DNA from: Amylostereum areolatum
Lineage: Eukaryota; Basidiomycota; Agaricomycetes; Russulales; Stereaceae
Assembly (NCBI GenBank): GCA_012932865.1
Contig: SAXG01000106.1
Span: 1-64,000, forward strand
Reading direction: 5' to 3'
DNA length: 64,000 nucleotides
Shown here: piece by piece, positions 20,693 through 30,885 of the stretch
How the letters are laid out: every line of letters starts with the position of its first letter
How positions within the stretch are numbered: position 1 is the first letter of the stretch
Position numbers and translations under genes: made by a program
The notes under the pieces: generated by a model
What the model saw: only the letters and a program-made list of their open reading frames with translations
What the model was told of the DNA's origin: nothing
Database searches by the model: none

Positions 20693-21148
20693 TGTCATGA
20701 ACGGTCTATAATTTTCTTTTACTTTACATTGGTTACACGCTTTAGGACTTATCGGCTTATCACAGGTACGGCTCCACTTCAGCCCAGACCCGGTTCATCT
20801 ATATCCCGCCCGGGCCCACATAACTCCTCTCGGGCCAGGTCTGACTCCTTTCTCTTGACTCATGCTGTACGATACTGACTCATGCTGTGCTCTTTTACAT
20901 ATGACTGCTTACTTATACTAGGTCTGCTTACTGATCGCCGTGTATCGGTTGCCTACCTAAGTCTCTCTCCTCTTGTGTATATAAGGCTCGCTCTTGCTGT
21001 ACATACTCCTTATCTCGAGCTAGTCAATTCTACCAACTTTGCTTGCTTTCCCTTGTCTGTCGCCGTGTCTGATCAGCTCCCCTCTGTCGTCCTCTTCCTC
21101 TGTCAGCTTTGTCGTAACTTGGTGCTGTTGCACTAGTCGTTGCTGACA
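20693..21148 (+). repeat. B1 3' LTR
   Basis: 456 bp from TGTCATGAACGG to GTTGCTGACA, preceded by the purine tract aaggaaggggtga and followed by target copy gtgtc. Confidence 0.92.
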
Positions 21149-21153
21149 GTGTC

Positions 21154-22262
21154 ATGACTGGTTTAGCAGTGTTTTGCATTGTGTGTCATGTCTAGTGTCC
21201 ATGCACACAAGCAACCCATTCCACTGTGTTGAGGTACATACTCACTTTCTTACTTAGTCTGCGCTTTTTTTGACCAACAAGACTTAGATTTGGAATGGGT
21301 CTCGGTTCTGCAAGGTCACACTGGCAGAGCTCGGACTAAGATCCACCTCCTGCATCCGCCTGGAGAGATTTGCGGCAAACATATGACAGCACACAGCCAC
21401 TTCACAATCATAGATTGCCTAGGAGTGCATGTGGCAAACATGTTCTATTGCAGGTGCTCACAGTTGATGGAAAACAGCGCAAGAATTGTCGACCACTAAC
21501 AACTCATGTGATCATCTCTTTGGCCAGCGACCGCGGATAAGCCAAACACAGTGGCCACCCTCTCAGCACTGGACCAGTTCCACATGCTCTCCGTGCAAGG
21601 CAAGCTGACCGGATATGACTGGTGGGAGACTGTGGAGAATCTGACCGACAACTCGGGCATCATAGATATTGCTGTGAGCCTTTCTGTTTCCCCCGATTGG
21701 CGTTGACATCATGCTAATGTTGATTTTGGTCTCAGTGTCAAAGCTGGATGCATCTTGCATGACAATATTGACACATTCAGCTCCTCAAATGCGGAGGACG
21801 ATTCCATGACCCTATGGGCATTGCAGACATGGTGGCTGGTTCATGTGCGGTGGAATGTCCGACATGCCCGCACCCAAGCATCAACCTCCCCCCAGAATAT
21901 ACCTCTGCGGCTCCCCACCTTCGGTGTGTTACACAACCTGGGGGAATGTGGATGGACGGCTGACTGCCCCACGTTGTTAGGTTTTTGTATTGACTCATGC
22001 TAGCAATGGACATGAACTTCTGACTGAAGAATCGCCTCCACTCGTCAGATGCGCGTAATCCAGGGCTACGTACCGGCATGGCACATTTTGTGGAAGACAG
22101 TCAATACCAAGACCACATCACGGTTTCACAACACCAGGATGAGGCGAGGCAGGCTTTCCACTGTAGAAGGCGTTGGAATGTTGACTAGGCACCCTTTCAG
22201 ATGACAAACTGCTCCTGCTTTGCTACATTGAAGCAAGCAAACATCAAAAGCAACAAAGGGCT
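21154..22262 (+). pseudogene. KDZ transposase remnant 1, main segment
   Basis: Continues the frame of 13509-13657 (CHDWFSSVLHCVSCL, HTSNPFHCVE). A 54-bp intron (21234-21287) then rejoins at WNGSRF. Next come LGLR/HPPGE, a FTIIDCLGVHV block with a YCRC end, SALDQFHMLSVQGK, YDWWETVENLTDN, CPTCPHPSINLPP, LAMDMNF, SSDARNPGL and MTNCSCFATLKQANIK. These blocks in this order match the CxC2 cluster plus catalytic region of KDZ transposases (cut-and-paste DNA transposition). A one-base deletion near 21340 and several stops show decay. Similarity stops at about 22262, next to the minus-strand gene. Confidence 0.75.
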
Positions 22263-22278
22263 TCATATTGTGGTAGGG

Positions 22279-24811
22279 TCATGTAGATGCACGCGACGTG
22301 TTAGGGGAGGCTTGGGAGGTCCTGATGGAGAGTACGTGTGAGGGGGAGAGAGGCAGGAGGAGCTGAGGTTGAGAAGGATGCGTGACAAACTCACCTAAGT
22401 TGTGTGCAGGAGGCATACAACATGTTCGGGAGCCTTTCGGTAGTCTATTGTTGGGTGTTTTGAGGCTGCGAATCAGGAGGAGATTGAAGGAGAATAGAAA
22501 GCTTTTTTGGGGGTTGTAAGGTGAGGGCACAGGTGCGAGGACAAGCAGGAGTGAGGACACCGAGGCACGGCGAGTGCGGGGCGTGCAGGGGCTAAGGGAC
22601 TGGAGGGGCATGGGCGGGGCGGCGAGGGAGGGGTTGAAGCTCGCCAGTTGTGGTGGCTCCATGCCAAAGGGGAAGGCCCCCATTTGGCCGGGGAGGGGGA
22701 GGGGGAGGGTCTTGTAGACCCGGGTCTCCATGTTTGTCATCCGCTGCGAGATGCCGCCCATGTGGGTGGTCATCTTCGCCATCTCGCGGGCGAGCTCGCC
22801 AACCAGGCCACGACTTGGCGTGGGGAGGAGGCCTCCCTTGTCGAGGGCGGCGATGAGGGCAGGGACAATCCCATCCAGCACCGTGCGCAGCCCCCCGATT
22901 TCCCGCATCGCCTCCTTGTAGGCAGTGTCCGCATGCAGCCGCTCAATCTCCAGTCGCAAGTTGAGCGACTGCTCGAAGTCGGCGAATGTTTGCCGGCCAC
23001 TATGCTCTTTGCGGTTGCGGGCGCCGCTCGTCACAGGTGTGGTGGGGGGGAGGGGCGAGCCACGGAAGGGCTGGGGAAAGGCTGAGGAAAATGGTTAGCT
23101 ACGCGCAAGGGTGAGGAGGGGGGACGCACGCATAGGGGCCCGAGGTTGGAAGACGGTGGGGGGGTGGGTATCAGCATGCTCGCCTACACCAATGCGGAGG
23201 ATAGTGGAGCCGCCGCACTTGCCGGCGACAACAGAGCCGTCGTCGGGTGGCGGTGACTGCAGCTTGGTGTCGTCCCAGACGCCCAGCTCATACCTCAAAC
23301 GCGGTGTCATGTAGATCACCAGCATCAACCACCAGGGTGCAGGGAGGTGCTAGATGGGCAGGAGGGAGATGGGCAGCGGCACGGGGAGGCTCTGCACATT
23401 GGGTGCTGACTTGAAGTCAGCGATGGCAAGGGGGAAGGTGACGGTGCGACTCACCGAACCAGGCATCAGGTGCATACGGCACCGGGTGGTTGACGAACTT
23501 TGAGAACGAGCAGCTGGTCTTTGCGAACTGGCACCCGTGGCAGAGGACGTTCCTCCTCTTCGCGATCGCGCCCATGAAGCACGTGCGGTTTGCGGCGACG
23601 CAGGTGTCGCAGCGAGCCTGGAAGCAAAGTGAGTGCAAAGAAGTGAAGAGGCGACAGCGACTTATCCAGGGCATGGTGGGGTGGTCGGGGTGCAGCCCTA
23701 GCCTCTCCGCCTCCAGGCGCGACTCCGCGTCATTGGGGAGTCAGGGAGACCACCGCTGTGCGGCCTCCATCCTGTCGACGGTGTCCGCCTCCTCGTTTGT
23801 CACCTGTATCAGGCAGGCGTACTCGCCGGCCTAGAGGGGGAACACGAGTGTTCGCTCATTGGCCGCCAGCTTCTTGTCGGCCTTGCTCCTGCTCTTCCTC
23901 TCCCCCTTCACCTTCTCCGTCTTCACTGTCTTTGCCTTGCCCTTCCCCTTGCCGGTCCTCTTGCCCGGTGGACCCGCGTTTGCTGGCTGGGGGACCTTGA
24001 TCAGCGTGTTGGTGTCTTCGTTGGTCGGCTCGACGTACTCCTTGCTCTTGATCTCCCGCCGTGGGTGAGTTCTTGCTGACCCAGTCGCGGCGGCAGGAGG
24101 GTTGGCAGTGGGGGTGGCAGGTGGGTTGGCAGCAGGGGTGGCAGGCAGGTTGGCGGGGGTGGGGAGAGCGGCGAGGGCAGCGGCGGGCATGGCAGCGGCA
24201 GCGGCGGCGGGCACGGCGGCGGCGGTGGTGGGCAGGGCGGCGGCAACGGTGGGCAGGGGGGCGGCAACGGGGGTGAGGGCGAAGGGGCCAGGGGCGAGGT
24301 TGGGGTGAGCGGCCGCTGAGGCCGACACGATGGGGGAGAGGTGCACTGCGTGCGGAGTCAGTAATGGGGTTCGCCGATAGGGGTGAAGGGCACGCACCGA
24401 GGTTGGGCCACCAGATCTCTGGCCCAAGGTCGGGAGCATCGGCGGGGACTTCGCCTAGGTATGGCAAGTCATGCCAGAGCTCGGCAACCCGCCCCATGTT
24501 CACTTGCCCGCCTGCAGACGCGGGCTGCATGATGGTCTTGTGAAACCACCAGAAGAAGGTCAACTTTGGCGTGAAGTCGCGTGCGATGTGCTAGAAGGGG
24601 AACGTTAGCATTGTGAGAGGTGGAGAGGGACGGGGAGATGCACCAGCTCGTCCATCATGGGGGAAAGGGCATACTCGGCGAGAGTGAATGGCATTGAACT
24701 TTGAAGCACCGTGAAGACACGGTAGGGGCGGCAAGCGGCAACAGCAGTGGCACGTGAGGGGGGCAGGGGCATGAGGAAAGCGCGGAGGTTGGCTTGAAGG
24801 TGCTCGGACAT
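22279..24811 (-). CDS. Multi-exon gene of unknown function, Cys-cluster and Ala/Pro-rich
   Basis: I do not recognise this protein. Supported minus-strand exons: 24811-24644 (ATG, 56 codons), 24590-24398, then one from 24345 on, with introns of 53 and 52 bp that have GT/AG ends and join in frame. The first exons encode HIARDFTPKLTFFWWFHK and WHDLPYLGEV. Then follow a long Ala/Pro-rich stretch and a Lys-rich basic segment, a cysteine cluster near 23500-23600 (RCDTCVAANRTC...CHGCQFAKTSC, two C-x2-C-x5-C units) that resembles a zinc cluster, and a last exon (about 23060-22279) with a coiled-coil-like block (FEQSLNLRLEIERLH). In-frame stops near 23834 and 23750 are either missed introns or decay, so it may be a pseudogene. 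Any DNA-binding role is only a guess from the cysteine pattern. Confidence 0.5.
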
Positions 24812-25087
24812 TGCGGTTGTTGAGGTTGAGGGTGAGGTGGAAGGTAAGGGCGAGGATAAGGGGTGAGTGGCGTGAATGCGTGAGTGAACAGGAAGAGCGA
24901 GACGGAGAAGTCAAAGGTCAAGATGCGCGAAGTTCGGCATGAAAATGGGACTCCGACTGGAAATTGCCTCGCCGCGATATCTCGCGCCGATGATCTAATC
25001 TCCCCGATTGCATTGCGTCACTTTGCCGAAACTGTATTGTTATCCTGTTCCAGACATAAGCCCCACTTTTCAATTGTCCTCCCCTTT

Positions 25088-25445
25088 ATGTTCACGGCGC
25101 TCAACGTGCCTTCCTCTTCCTCCCTTCCCTTCGACATTGACTCTGCGCTTCCGCACGACATCAAAACATGTGAGTCTTCTTACACTACGCACCTTAACGT
25201 GCTCAACTTGATCAGTGTCCTGCATCTGCCTCCCTTGCCACAGAATCATGCTGCCCCGCGTCCCCGCCCTCAGTTTCGATGACGACATCAATAAGGACTA
25301 TGCTCCCCCAGTCGCCCCTCCTCTTGCCGTCCCTGCTCGCCGCCCAGTTGATCTGGCGTTCGATCTGGATACGACCCCCCCGCCTTCGCCCCCCCCTACA
25401 CCTCCTCTGATTCAACGTATGGTCAACCTGTCCTTGGACCTCGAC
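25088..25445 (+). pseudogene. 5' part of an unknown gene, truncated by C1
   Basis: ATG at 25088, exon 1 25088-25169 (MFTALNVPSSSSLPF), a GTGAGT donor at 25170 and an AG acceptor at 25214-25215 that keeps the frame. The second exon is proline-rich (LPRVPALSFDDDINK, PPSPPPTPP). The frame runs straight into the C1 LTR at 25446, and no continuation is found right of C2. It lies divergently from the 22279-24811 gene with 276 bp between them. Function unknown. Confidence 0.45.
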
Positions 25446-25817
25446 TGTCACGGATCACCTCAATCCTTTCCCTTTTCGTTGCATCGCGTTCAGTCACATG
25501 ATTACATTTCTCATCACATGATGTCGTCAGCCTGACTCCTCTTATCTTTCCATCTATGACATCATTGCTCCGGACCACATCCTCCCCCTTCCTTTTTCTT
25601 ATTGTTCTCTCCCGCTCGCACCATTCTCGCATCATCAATCCCGTACATATATAAGGCTCTCCTCTGCGTCCCTTTTCCTTAGATCGTCCTCTTCGTTCCC
25701 CACGTACTGCTTCGACCCTATGCCTGGACTTGGACCCTCTCCTGCCAATCCATCCTCTTTTCTCTCTCTCTTTGGGTGACTTGGGTGATCTGCCAGTCGC
25801 TAGACCAATCCCTAACA
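25446..25817 (+). repeat. C1 5' LTR
   Basis: 372 bp, TGTCACGGATCACC to CCCTAACA, with catatataagg at 25646-25656. It differs at only about two sites from the LTR in C2 but at about a dozen from the 3' LTR at 35523. Confidence 0.9.
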
Positions 25818-25819
25818 CT

Positions 25820-25829
25820 AGGACGATCT
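25820..25829 (+). promoter_or_regulatory. C1 self-complementary primer-binding site
   Basis: AGGACGATCT, starting at the third base after the LTR, is the exact reverse complement of AGATCGTCCT at 25681-25690, about 31 bases below the TATA box. It has the same geometry as in families A and B. Confidence 0.7.
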
Positions 25830-25886
25830 CCCCCACACCCACTTCACCACATCCCTTGCCGTCTTTACGACATTAAATCCCCCATC

Positions 25887-26426
25887 CTGGAACCACTCGA
25901 TCAACCGATCTTCATCGCATTCAACCTCCAAACCTTCAACTCCAACCGCAACGCTCCTTTCCCTTGGCCTCGAGAAGACGCCGTCACTGTCAATCGCCTA
26001 TGTGCCCTTGAGCTCCTCTGCAAAGAGCACACCTGGAAAGTCCACGGTGTCAACTGCTGCATTTACGAGTGGTGCTGGAACCACGGTCACGGTAGGCAGA
26101 CGATCCTCTGCCTCTACACTCGCGTTGTTGTGCACTTCGATATAGATCAGAACCGCTTCGAGTTCTCCATCCATTCCCCCACCTGGCACACCTGTTCCAA
26201 CACCCATCTGCCACCATCACTCATCCGTCAAAGCTTCCCCACCGTCTATAACTTTGCCCTCCCTACGCCCGAATCTACTCCACCACCACCACTCCGTTGA
26301 ACGATCACCAGCTGCAAGGAGCTGCAACAGCGTCGTCATCAGCACAAGATCTGCCAGGCTCTCAAGGCCTCCTACCTCACCGCTCGCCTCTTAGGCCGTT
26401 GCCCCATCGCGGCGGACTTTTTCTAG
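25887..26426 (+). pseudogene. C1 gag ORF1 (N-terminal Gag domain)
   Basis: Homologous to family A ORF1 (HTWKVHGVN, then RRHQHKICQALKASYL and PIAADFF before TAG 26424-26426). There is no ATG. The codon aligned with A's ACG start is CTG at 25887-25889, and CTG-to-TAG is a whole number of codons. An in-frame TGA at 26298-26300 interrupts it. The open frame extends upstream into the LTR without an ATG. Confidence 0.65.
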
Positions 26427-27618
26427 ACACCACCATCGCTTCTAAATCCTCCCCCCGTGCCACCACTCCAGACTTCCCTCTCGGCTTCACTCGTGGAGCT
26501 AACCCAGGCGAGTACTATGCCCTCACCCTCGGTGGACGACGAACCGTACATTGGACACACGACGACGGAGTCACTGCCCAGTGGTACTTCAATGACGAGG
26601 AAGGTTTCCCTTACGTCGAACAGACTGATATCGACGTTGCGGCGCAGGAGCACGACCGTATCTATAACCCCCAGACCCCCAAACGAGAAGAAGTCGCCAC
26701 TGCTCCTCAAGAAGAAGGCTCCCCTCCACCTCCACCGCGACGAGACCAGCCTTGGTCTATTCCGCTTGGTATCAGATTCGACGAGCGTACAAAGAAGTGG
26801 TACGCCTACAAGAAGAACGGACACACAGTTGTAGAGTGGTATCCCAGCTTCTACGACACAGACGTTGATCGTTGGACCTGGGCCACAGGTGAAAAACCAT
26901 TCCTCTTAGACAAAGAACTCGAGGTCGCTGCAGACACATTCTACAGGATCACTCTTGCACACAACGAACGTGTCGCATCCTTCCGCAACGCACTCGCAGT
27001 TCCCCTTCCCCCCTCTACCCCAGGCTCTCCAGCTGTTCAAAGTCCCCATCAGTCCCCTGCAGCCCCTGTTAACCCTCTTCCCCCATTTCAACCACCCGCA
27101 ACCACCATGTCTCAACCAGCCTCGACCACCCCCACCCCCTCCACCGGTGAGATAGGTGTTAAGCCTAAGCCATTCACCGGCGATCGCAAAGAGTCGCGTC
27201 GCTTCAAAAATGCCGTCCGCATGTTCCTTAGGGCAAACAGCAAGAAGTACGTAAGCGACGATGACCAGATACAGCTGATGCTTTCCCTGATGGAAGGCTC
27301 AGTCGCCGGCGTATGGGCAGAGCTGCGCCAGGAGGAGATCCTCGATGCCGAGGATAACAAGCCAGCAGGTACGACCACTCGTGCGAAGTGGCTCACCCTC
27401 AAGGAGGTCCTCTCCCAGTTCGACAAGAACTTCAAGCAGTTTGATGAGACCATCACCTCTCAGAATGTCCTTGCAGACCTCAGGCAGGGCGACTGCCCCA
27501 TGCAGCAGTACATCACTGAATTCGAGTCCCTCCTCCTACGCTCGGGATTCTAAGGCAAGTCTGTTCTCTACTTCTTCAAAGAAGGATTGAACAGTGGCCT
27601 TTGCAAGAAATGTGAGAG
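26427..27618 (+). pseudogene. C1 gag ORF2, capsid part
   Basis: From TTIASK onwards it aligns with family A ORF2 (GEYYALT, WYFNDEEGFPYVEQTD, KKWYAYKKNG, KPKPFTGDRKE, MFLRANSKK). Two extra bases after the TAG put this frame at -1 relative to ORF1. A TAA at 27551-27553 breaks it shortly before E2 is inserted at 27624. It encodes a capsid-type Gag domain with a proline-rich linker. Confidence 0.75.
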
Positions 27619-27623
27619 GACTT

Positions 27624-28075
27624 TGTTGAAGATATTCATTTATGTCTGATTTCTACGCCTTTCTTCGGTTCTATCTCCTTTCTATTCGCCTGTATTCCGC
27701 TCCATTCACCCTCTTATCGTCTCATTCCACGTCTATACCCTCCACATGCCCTCTCCACTTCACCTACTGTTCGCTATTGTACTGTACTTATTGTAGTTCA
27801 GCCTGAGCTAGCTTCCCTAGCTTCAGTTTCGAGTTAGTTACCGCTTTAGGGCGATTCTCGGCTTATTTTGAGTTTCCTCCCATGCTCCGTGGCCTCTACC
27901 TGCAGCCACACACGTCTGTTCCTCCTCAGTCGCTCATTCTGTGCTGCAGGTATGCCCTTTGCTCGTTTCTGTCTTATTTCTTAGTCGCTCATTCTGTGCT
28001 GCAGCAATCCACTATTTGTGTCAGTTCTGAGCGTCCCTAGCTAGTTGGCTAGCCCCTTCAACTGCGACTTCAACA
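27624..28075. mobile_element. E2, solo LTR inserted in C1 gag
   Basis: 452 bp, TGTTGAAGATATTC to ACTTCAACA, flanked by a perfect 5-bp target duplication gactt (27619-27623 and 28076-28080). Near copy of E1 (518-968). Confidence 0.92.
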
Positions 28076-28080
28076 GACTT

Positions 28081-28480
28081 GGCCGCTCTCTACCACTCTT
28101 GATGACTGGAAGGTTCGTGCATGCGTGCTCAATGAAGCCATTCTCTGCAACCGCCAGCTCGCATCGCCTGCAGACCGGAAGCAGAAGACCTCGCCATCGA
28201 CCACTAGCACACGACCCTCATCCTCCACCAGCAGTGGACTGCATGTTGGAGCAGTTAGCACCCAAGGAGGGCGTCCAGGACGTCTCACGGATGCTGAGCA
28301 CGAGCGCCTGTGCAAGGAAGGTGGTTGTTTCCTCTGTCGCCAACCAGGTCACATGCTGCGTGACTGCCCGAACAAGGACTCAAGCAGTGGAAGACGTGTA
28401 GGAGCGTTGGAAACTGACTCAAACTCAGGAGTGCCCTCCATGCATGCTCCCTCATCCCCTCAACATCAGCAAAAATTCTT
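28081..28480 (+). pseudogene. C1 gag, nucleocapsid part
   Basis: Resumes right after E2. It contains the zinc knuckle CFLCRQPGHMLRDC near 28328-28370 and the RRVGALETDS stretch shared with family A (RRVGAVETGS). The frame is lost into foreign sequence at about 28480; the Gag C-terminus reappears at about 30890. Confidence 0.75.
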
Positions 28481-30885
28481 TGCAACATGGCTAATGGGGT
28501 AACTATATTGGTCTATAGACCCCTGACTATGTCTCTGTTGCACTGTATAGTACCTGTAGTATGGTAGGGGCCTGTGTAGTGATTTATAGTTAACATAGCA
28601 CTCCCTTCAATTATATTGTACTACACCGAGTCCCCTTCCCCTGTGTTGTACTACACTGAGACCCTTTCCCCTATGTCATACTGAGTAGTTTTGCTGGTGT
28701 AGTTATAGTTTACAAATCTATTTTCTTATTGTACTGATAGAGATTACATAATAGCATTGTTCATTCCTATATAATCCTACTATCGTACTGTGCTATACTC
28801 AACGTCAATGAGAAGCAGATCACAAGGGCACAGACGCGGATGTGCACACGCACCCGTTTGGCGAAGTGGACAGCAAAATACGAGAGGGGCGGCGAACATG
28901 GGTGCATGTGTACTGGAGTCTGGTAAAGAATGACATACCCGCACCCGCCACATGTATACATTTGACAGGCGGGAGCGCTGTGCATGTGCGCGCGCGCTAG
29001 CTTGGGGTGGTGGAGGGATGGAATGGCAGAGAGTGATTGATGCGTGTGCACTCATGGGATGGGAGGATGCAGTCGAGGGAGAGGAGGCAGTTGAGGGAGA
29101 GGCGGCGCAGCTGCACTCGTCTCAGCGAGCACTGAGAAGGGATTAGGTCAGCTGCCGGTAAACGGGAGAGGAGGTGCGAGAAGCAAGTGGGGGACGTACA
29201 TAGCGGGGAGCCCAAATACCAGCGGGAATGACCAGCCTCGTCTGCATTCACAAGCAAGGAGCGGGGTAAAGTGTTGGGCGCGTACGTGCACGTCAATGGC
29301 GAAAGGGTATGCGGGGTGGAGAGTGGCTGCATGGAAGGAGATGAGGACGGAGGTGCCGAGACAAGGACGGGCTTGACGGCGGCGACGTGCGTTGATGGCG
29401 AAAGGGTGTGCGGGGTGGGAGTGGGTGCGTGGAAGGAGATGAGGACGGGGGCGGCAAAACAAGGTTGGGCTTCACAGCAATGTGTGCACGTCGGGGTGCT
29501 AGAAGAAGATGAGGGTGGGGGCATCGCGTCTCCCTACGCGTTCACCTAAAGGAGGGATAGGCGAGGGGTGCAGGGGTGGGCAAAGGGCGTCGAGAACGCG
29601 AAAGAAAAGGTGTGAGTGTAAATCGTGAAGTCGACGTGGGCGTCCGGCGTTTCCCAGCGGAGTTTCAAAAAGACGTGTCAGCCAGCGCATCACGAAGACT
29701 CCTGCTAAGTAGCTCTCTGCTTTCTCTCCCCACTTCCTCTCGTCGTCCTCTTCCTCTCGTCGTCCCCATCCCTTCGTCGTCCCTGTCCCTTCGTCGACCC
29801 CGTCCCTTTGCCCTCCACCATCTTGTCGCCCCCGGCTGTTCATTTTGTCGCCCTCATCCTCCCCGCTCCCGTCTCGCTGCCCTCATCCTCGCCGTCCCCA
29901 TCTTGCTGTCCCTGTCTCGCCACCCCCGTCTTGCCACCCCTGTCTTGCCACCCCCATCATTTCGTCACCCTCGTCCTTGCTGTGCTCGTCTCGCCGCCCT
30001 AACCGGCCCTGTCTTGCCGCGCCTGTCGCGCCGTCCCCATCTCACCCATCGCGCCGTCCCCATCTCGCCGTCCCCGTCTCGCCGCCCCCCGCCATTTCGT
30101 CGCCCTCGGCCTCATCCTCGCCGCCCCTGTCTCGTCACCCCCGTCTTGTCACCCCCATCTTGTCGCTCTTGTCTCGCCCCGTCTCTTCTCCTGCGCCGTT
30201 CCGCTGCCGCCACTGTTCCGCTGATGGCGCCATCTCGTGGCTGTTGCCCTCTCGTTGCCGCTTCTCTCTCATCACCGCCACTCTCTCGTCACCACCACTC
30301 TCACTCTTGCTCTCTTGTCACCTCAGGTGATCCAAGGCTCCTTAGCCGTCTCACTACCCCTACCTCTTTACCTCTACCATCTACTGCTCCCAGTTGTGTT
30401 GTTACCCTTTGCCTATCTTGTCATCTCTTTCTCCTGTTGCCCCCATCTGTTGGCTGTCTTCTCCTACTCTGTTATTGCCCTCCCCTGTCTCATCCTGTCA
30501 TCACTGTACCTACCTTGTAATATAGCTGTGTATATAGTTTATATAGCTGGATACATCCTTTTAACCATACCAATGTGTGAAAGCAAGTGGAAAGCCAGAA
30601 AATGAAGGTTCTGCTGTATTCACTACATGTCTCTATATCTACTTTGTATGCTACATAGTATATCTACTATATCTACTATGAGAACTATAGAGTGTTCCAC
30701 AGGAGTGTCTACAAAGTTTGGGTGATAACTTTGGGTACTATAGCATCTGGGTGAGAACTTTGGGTACTATAGAGGACTATAGAGAACCAGTGCTTACTAT
30801 AGGCCCCTACAAAAAGGGGTATATGCTGATGCCGTTACGATCACTTTGGAGACTATAAAGTACAACATTGGGAAGGCATTTTTTA
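28481..30885. mobile_element. Unclassified 2.4-kb insertion in C1 gag
   Basis: Foreign sequence between the nucleocapsid part and the last 45 Gag codons of C1; exact borders are uncertain by about 40 bases. Both flanks are AT-rich and full of short ctatag/actata motifs. GTAGGGGCCT-like words occur in inverted orientation near both ends (about 28567 and 30800), which suggests a DNA transposon with subterminal repeats. I found no convincing target duplication or conserved protein. Middle part: purine-rich 28800-29600, pyrimidine-rich 29700-30480. Confidence 0.5.
29700..30480 (+). repeat. Degenerate pyrimidine-rich tandem repeat
   Basis: Nearly 800 bases of C/T-rich sequence built from drifting copies of a short unit like cgtccccatctcgc / cgcccctgtctcg. 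The long open frame through it (314 codons of Pro/Ser/Leu/Arg) is what such a repeat yields by chance and is not called as a gene. Confidence 0.7.

Larger units (their letters stand above)
13658..21148 (+). mobile_element. B1, full-length but decayed family B Ty3/Gypsy element
   Basis: 7,491 bp with two 456-bp LTRs and a perfect 5-bp target duplication (gtgtc at 13653-13657 and 21149-21153). Gag, protease, RT, RNase H, integrase and chromodomain are all recognisable but broken by multiple stops. It is inserted in a KDZ transposase gene. The LTRs differ at many C/T positions, so it is older than A1. Confidence 0.93.

Noticed and set aside
23856..24563. Single 235-codon His/Pro/Arg-rich protein on the minus strand
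   Set aside because: Only its first part is a real exon; after a clear 52-bp intron (24346-24397) the coding frame changes to the Ala/Pro-rich one.
29576..30520. 314-codon open frame of Pro/Ser/Leu/Arg
   Set aside because: It lies in a degenerate pyrimidine-rich tandem repeat; all frames on this strand are open for the same reason and no domain is visible.
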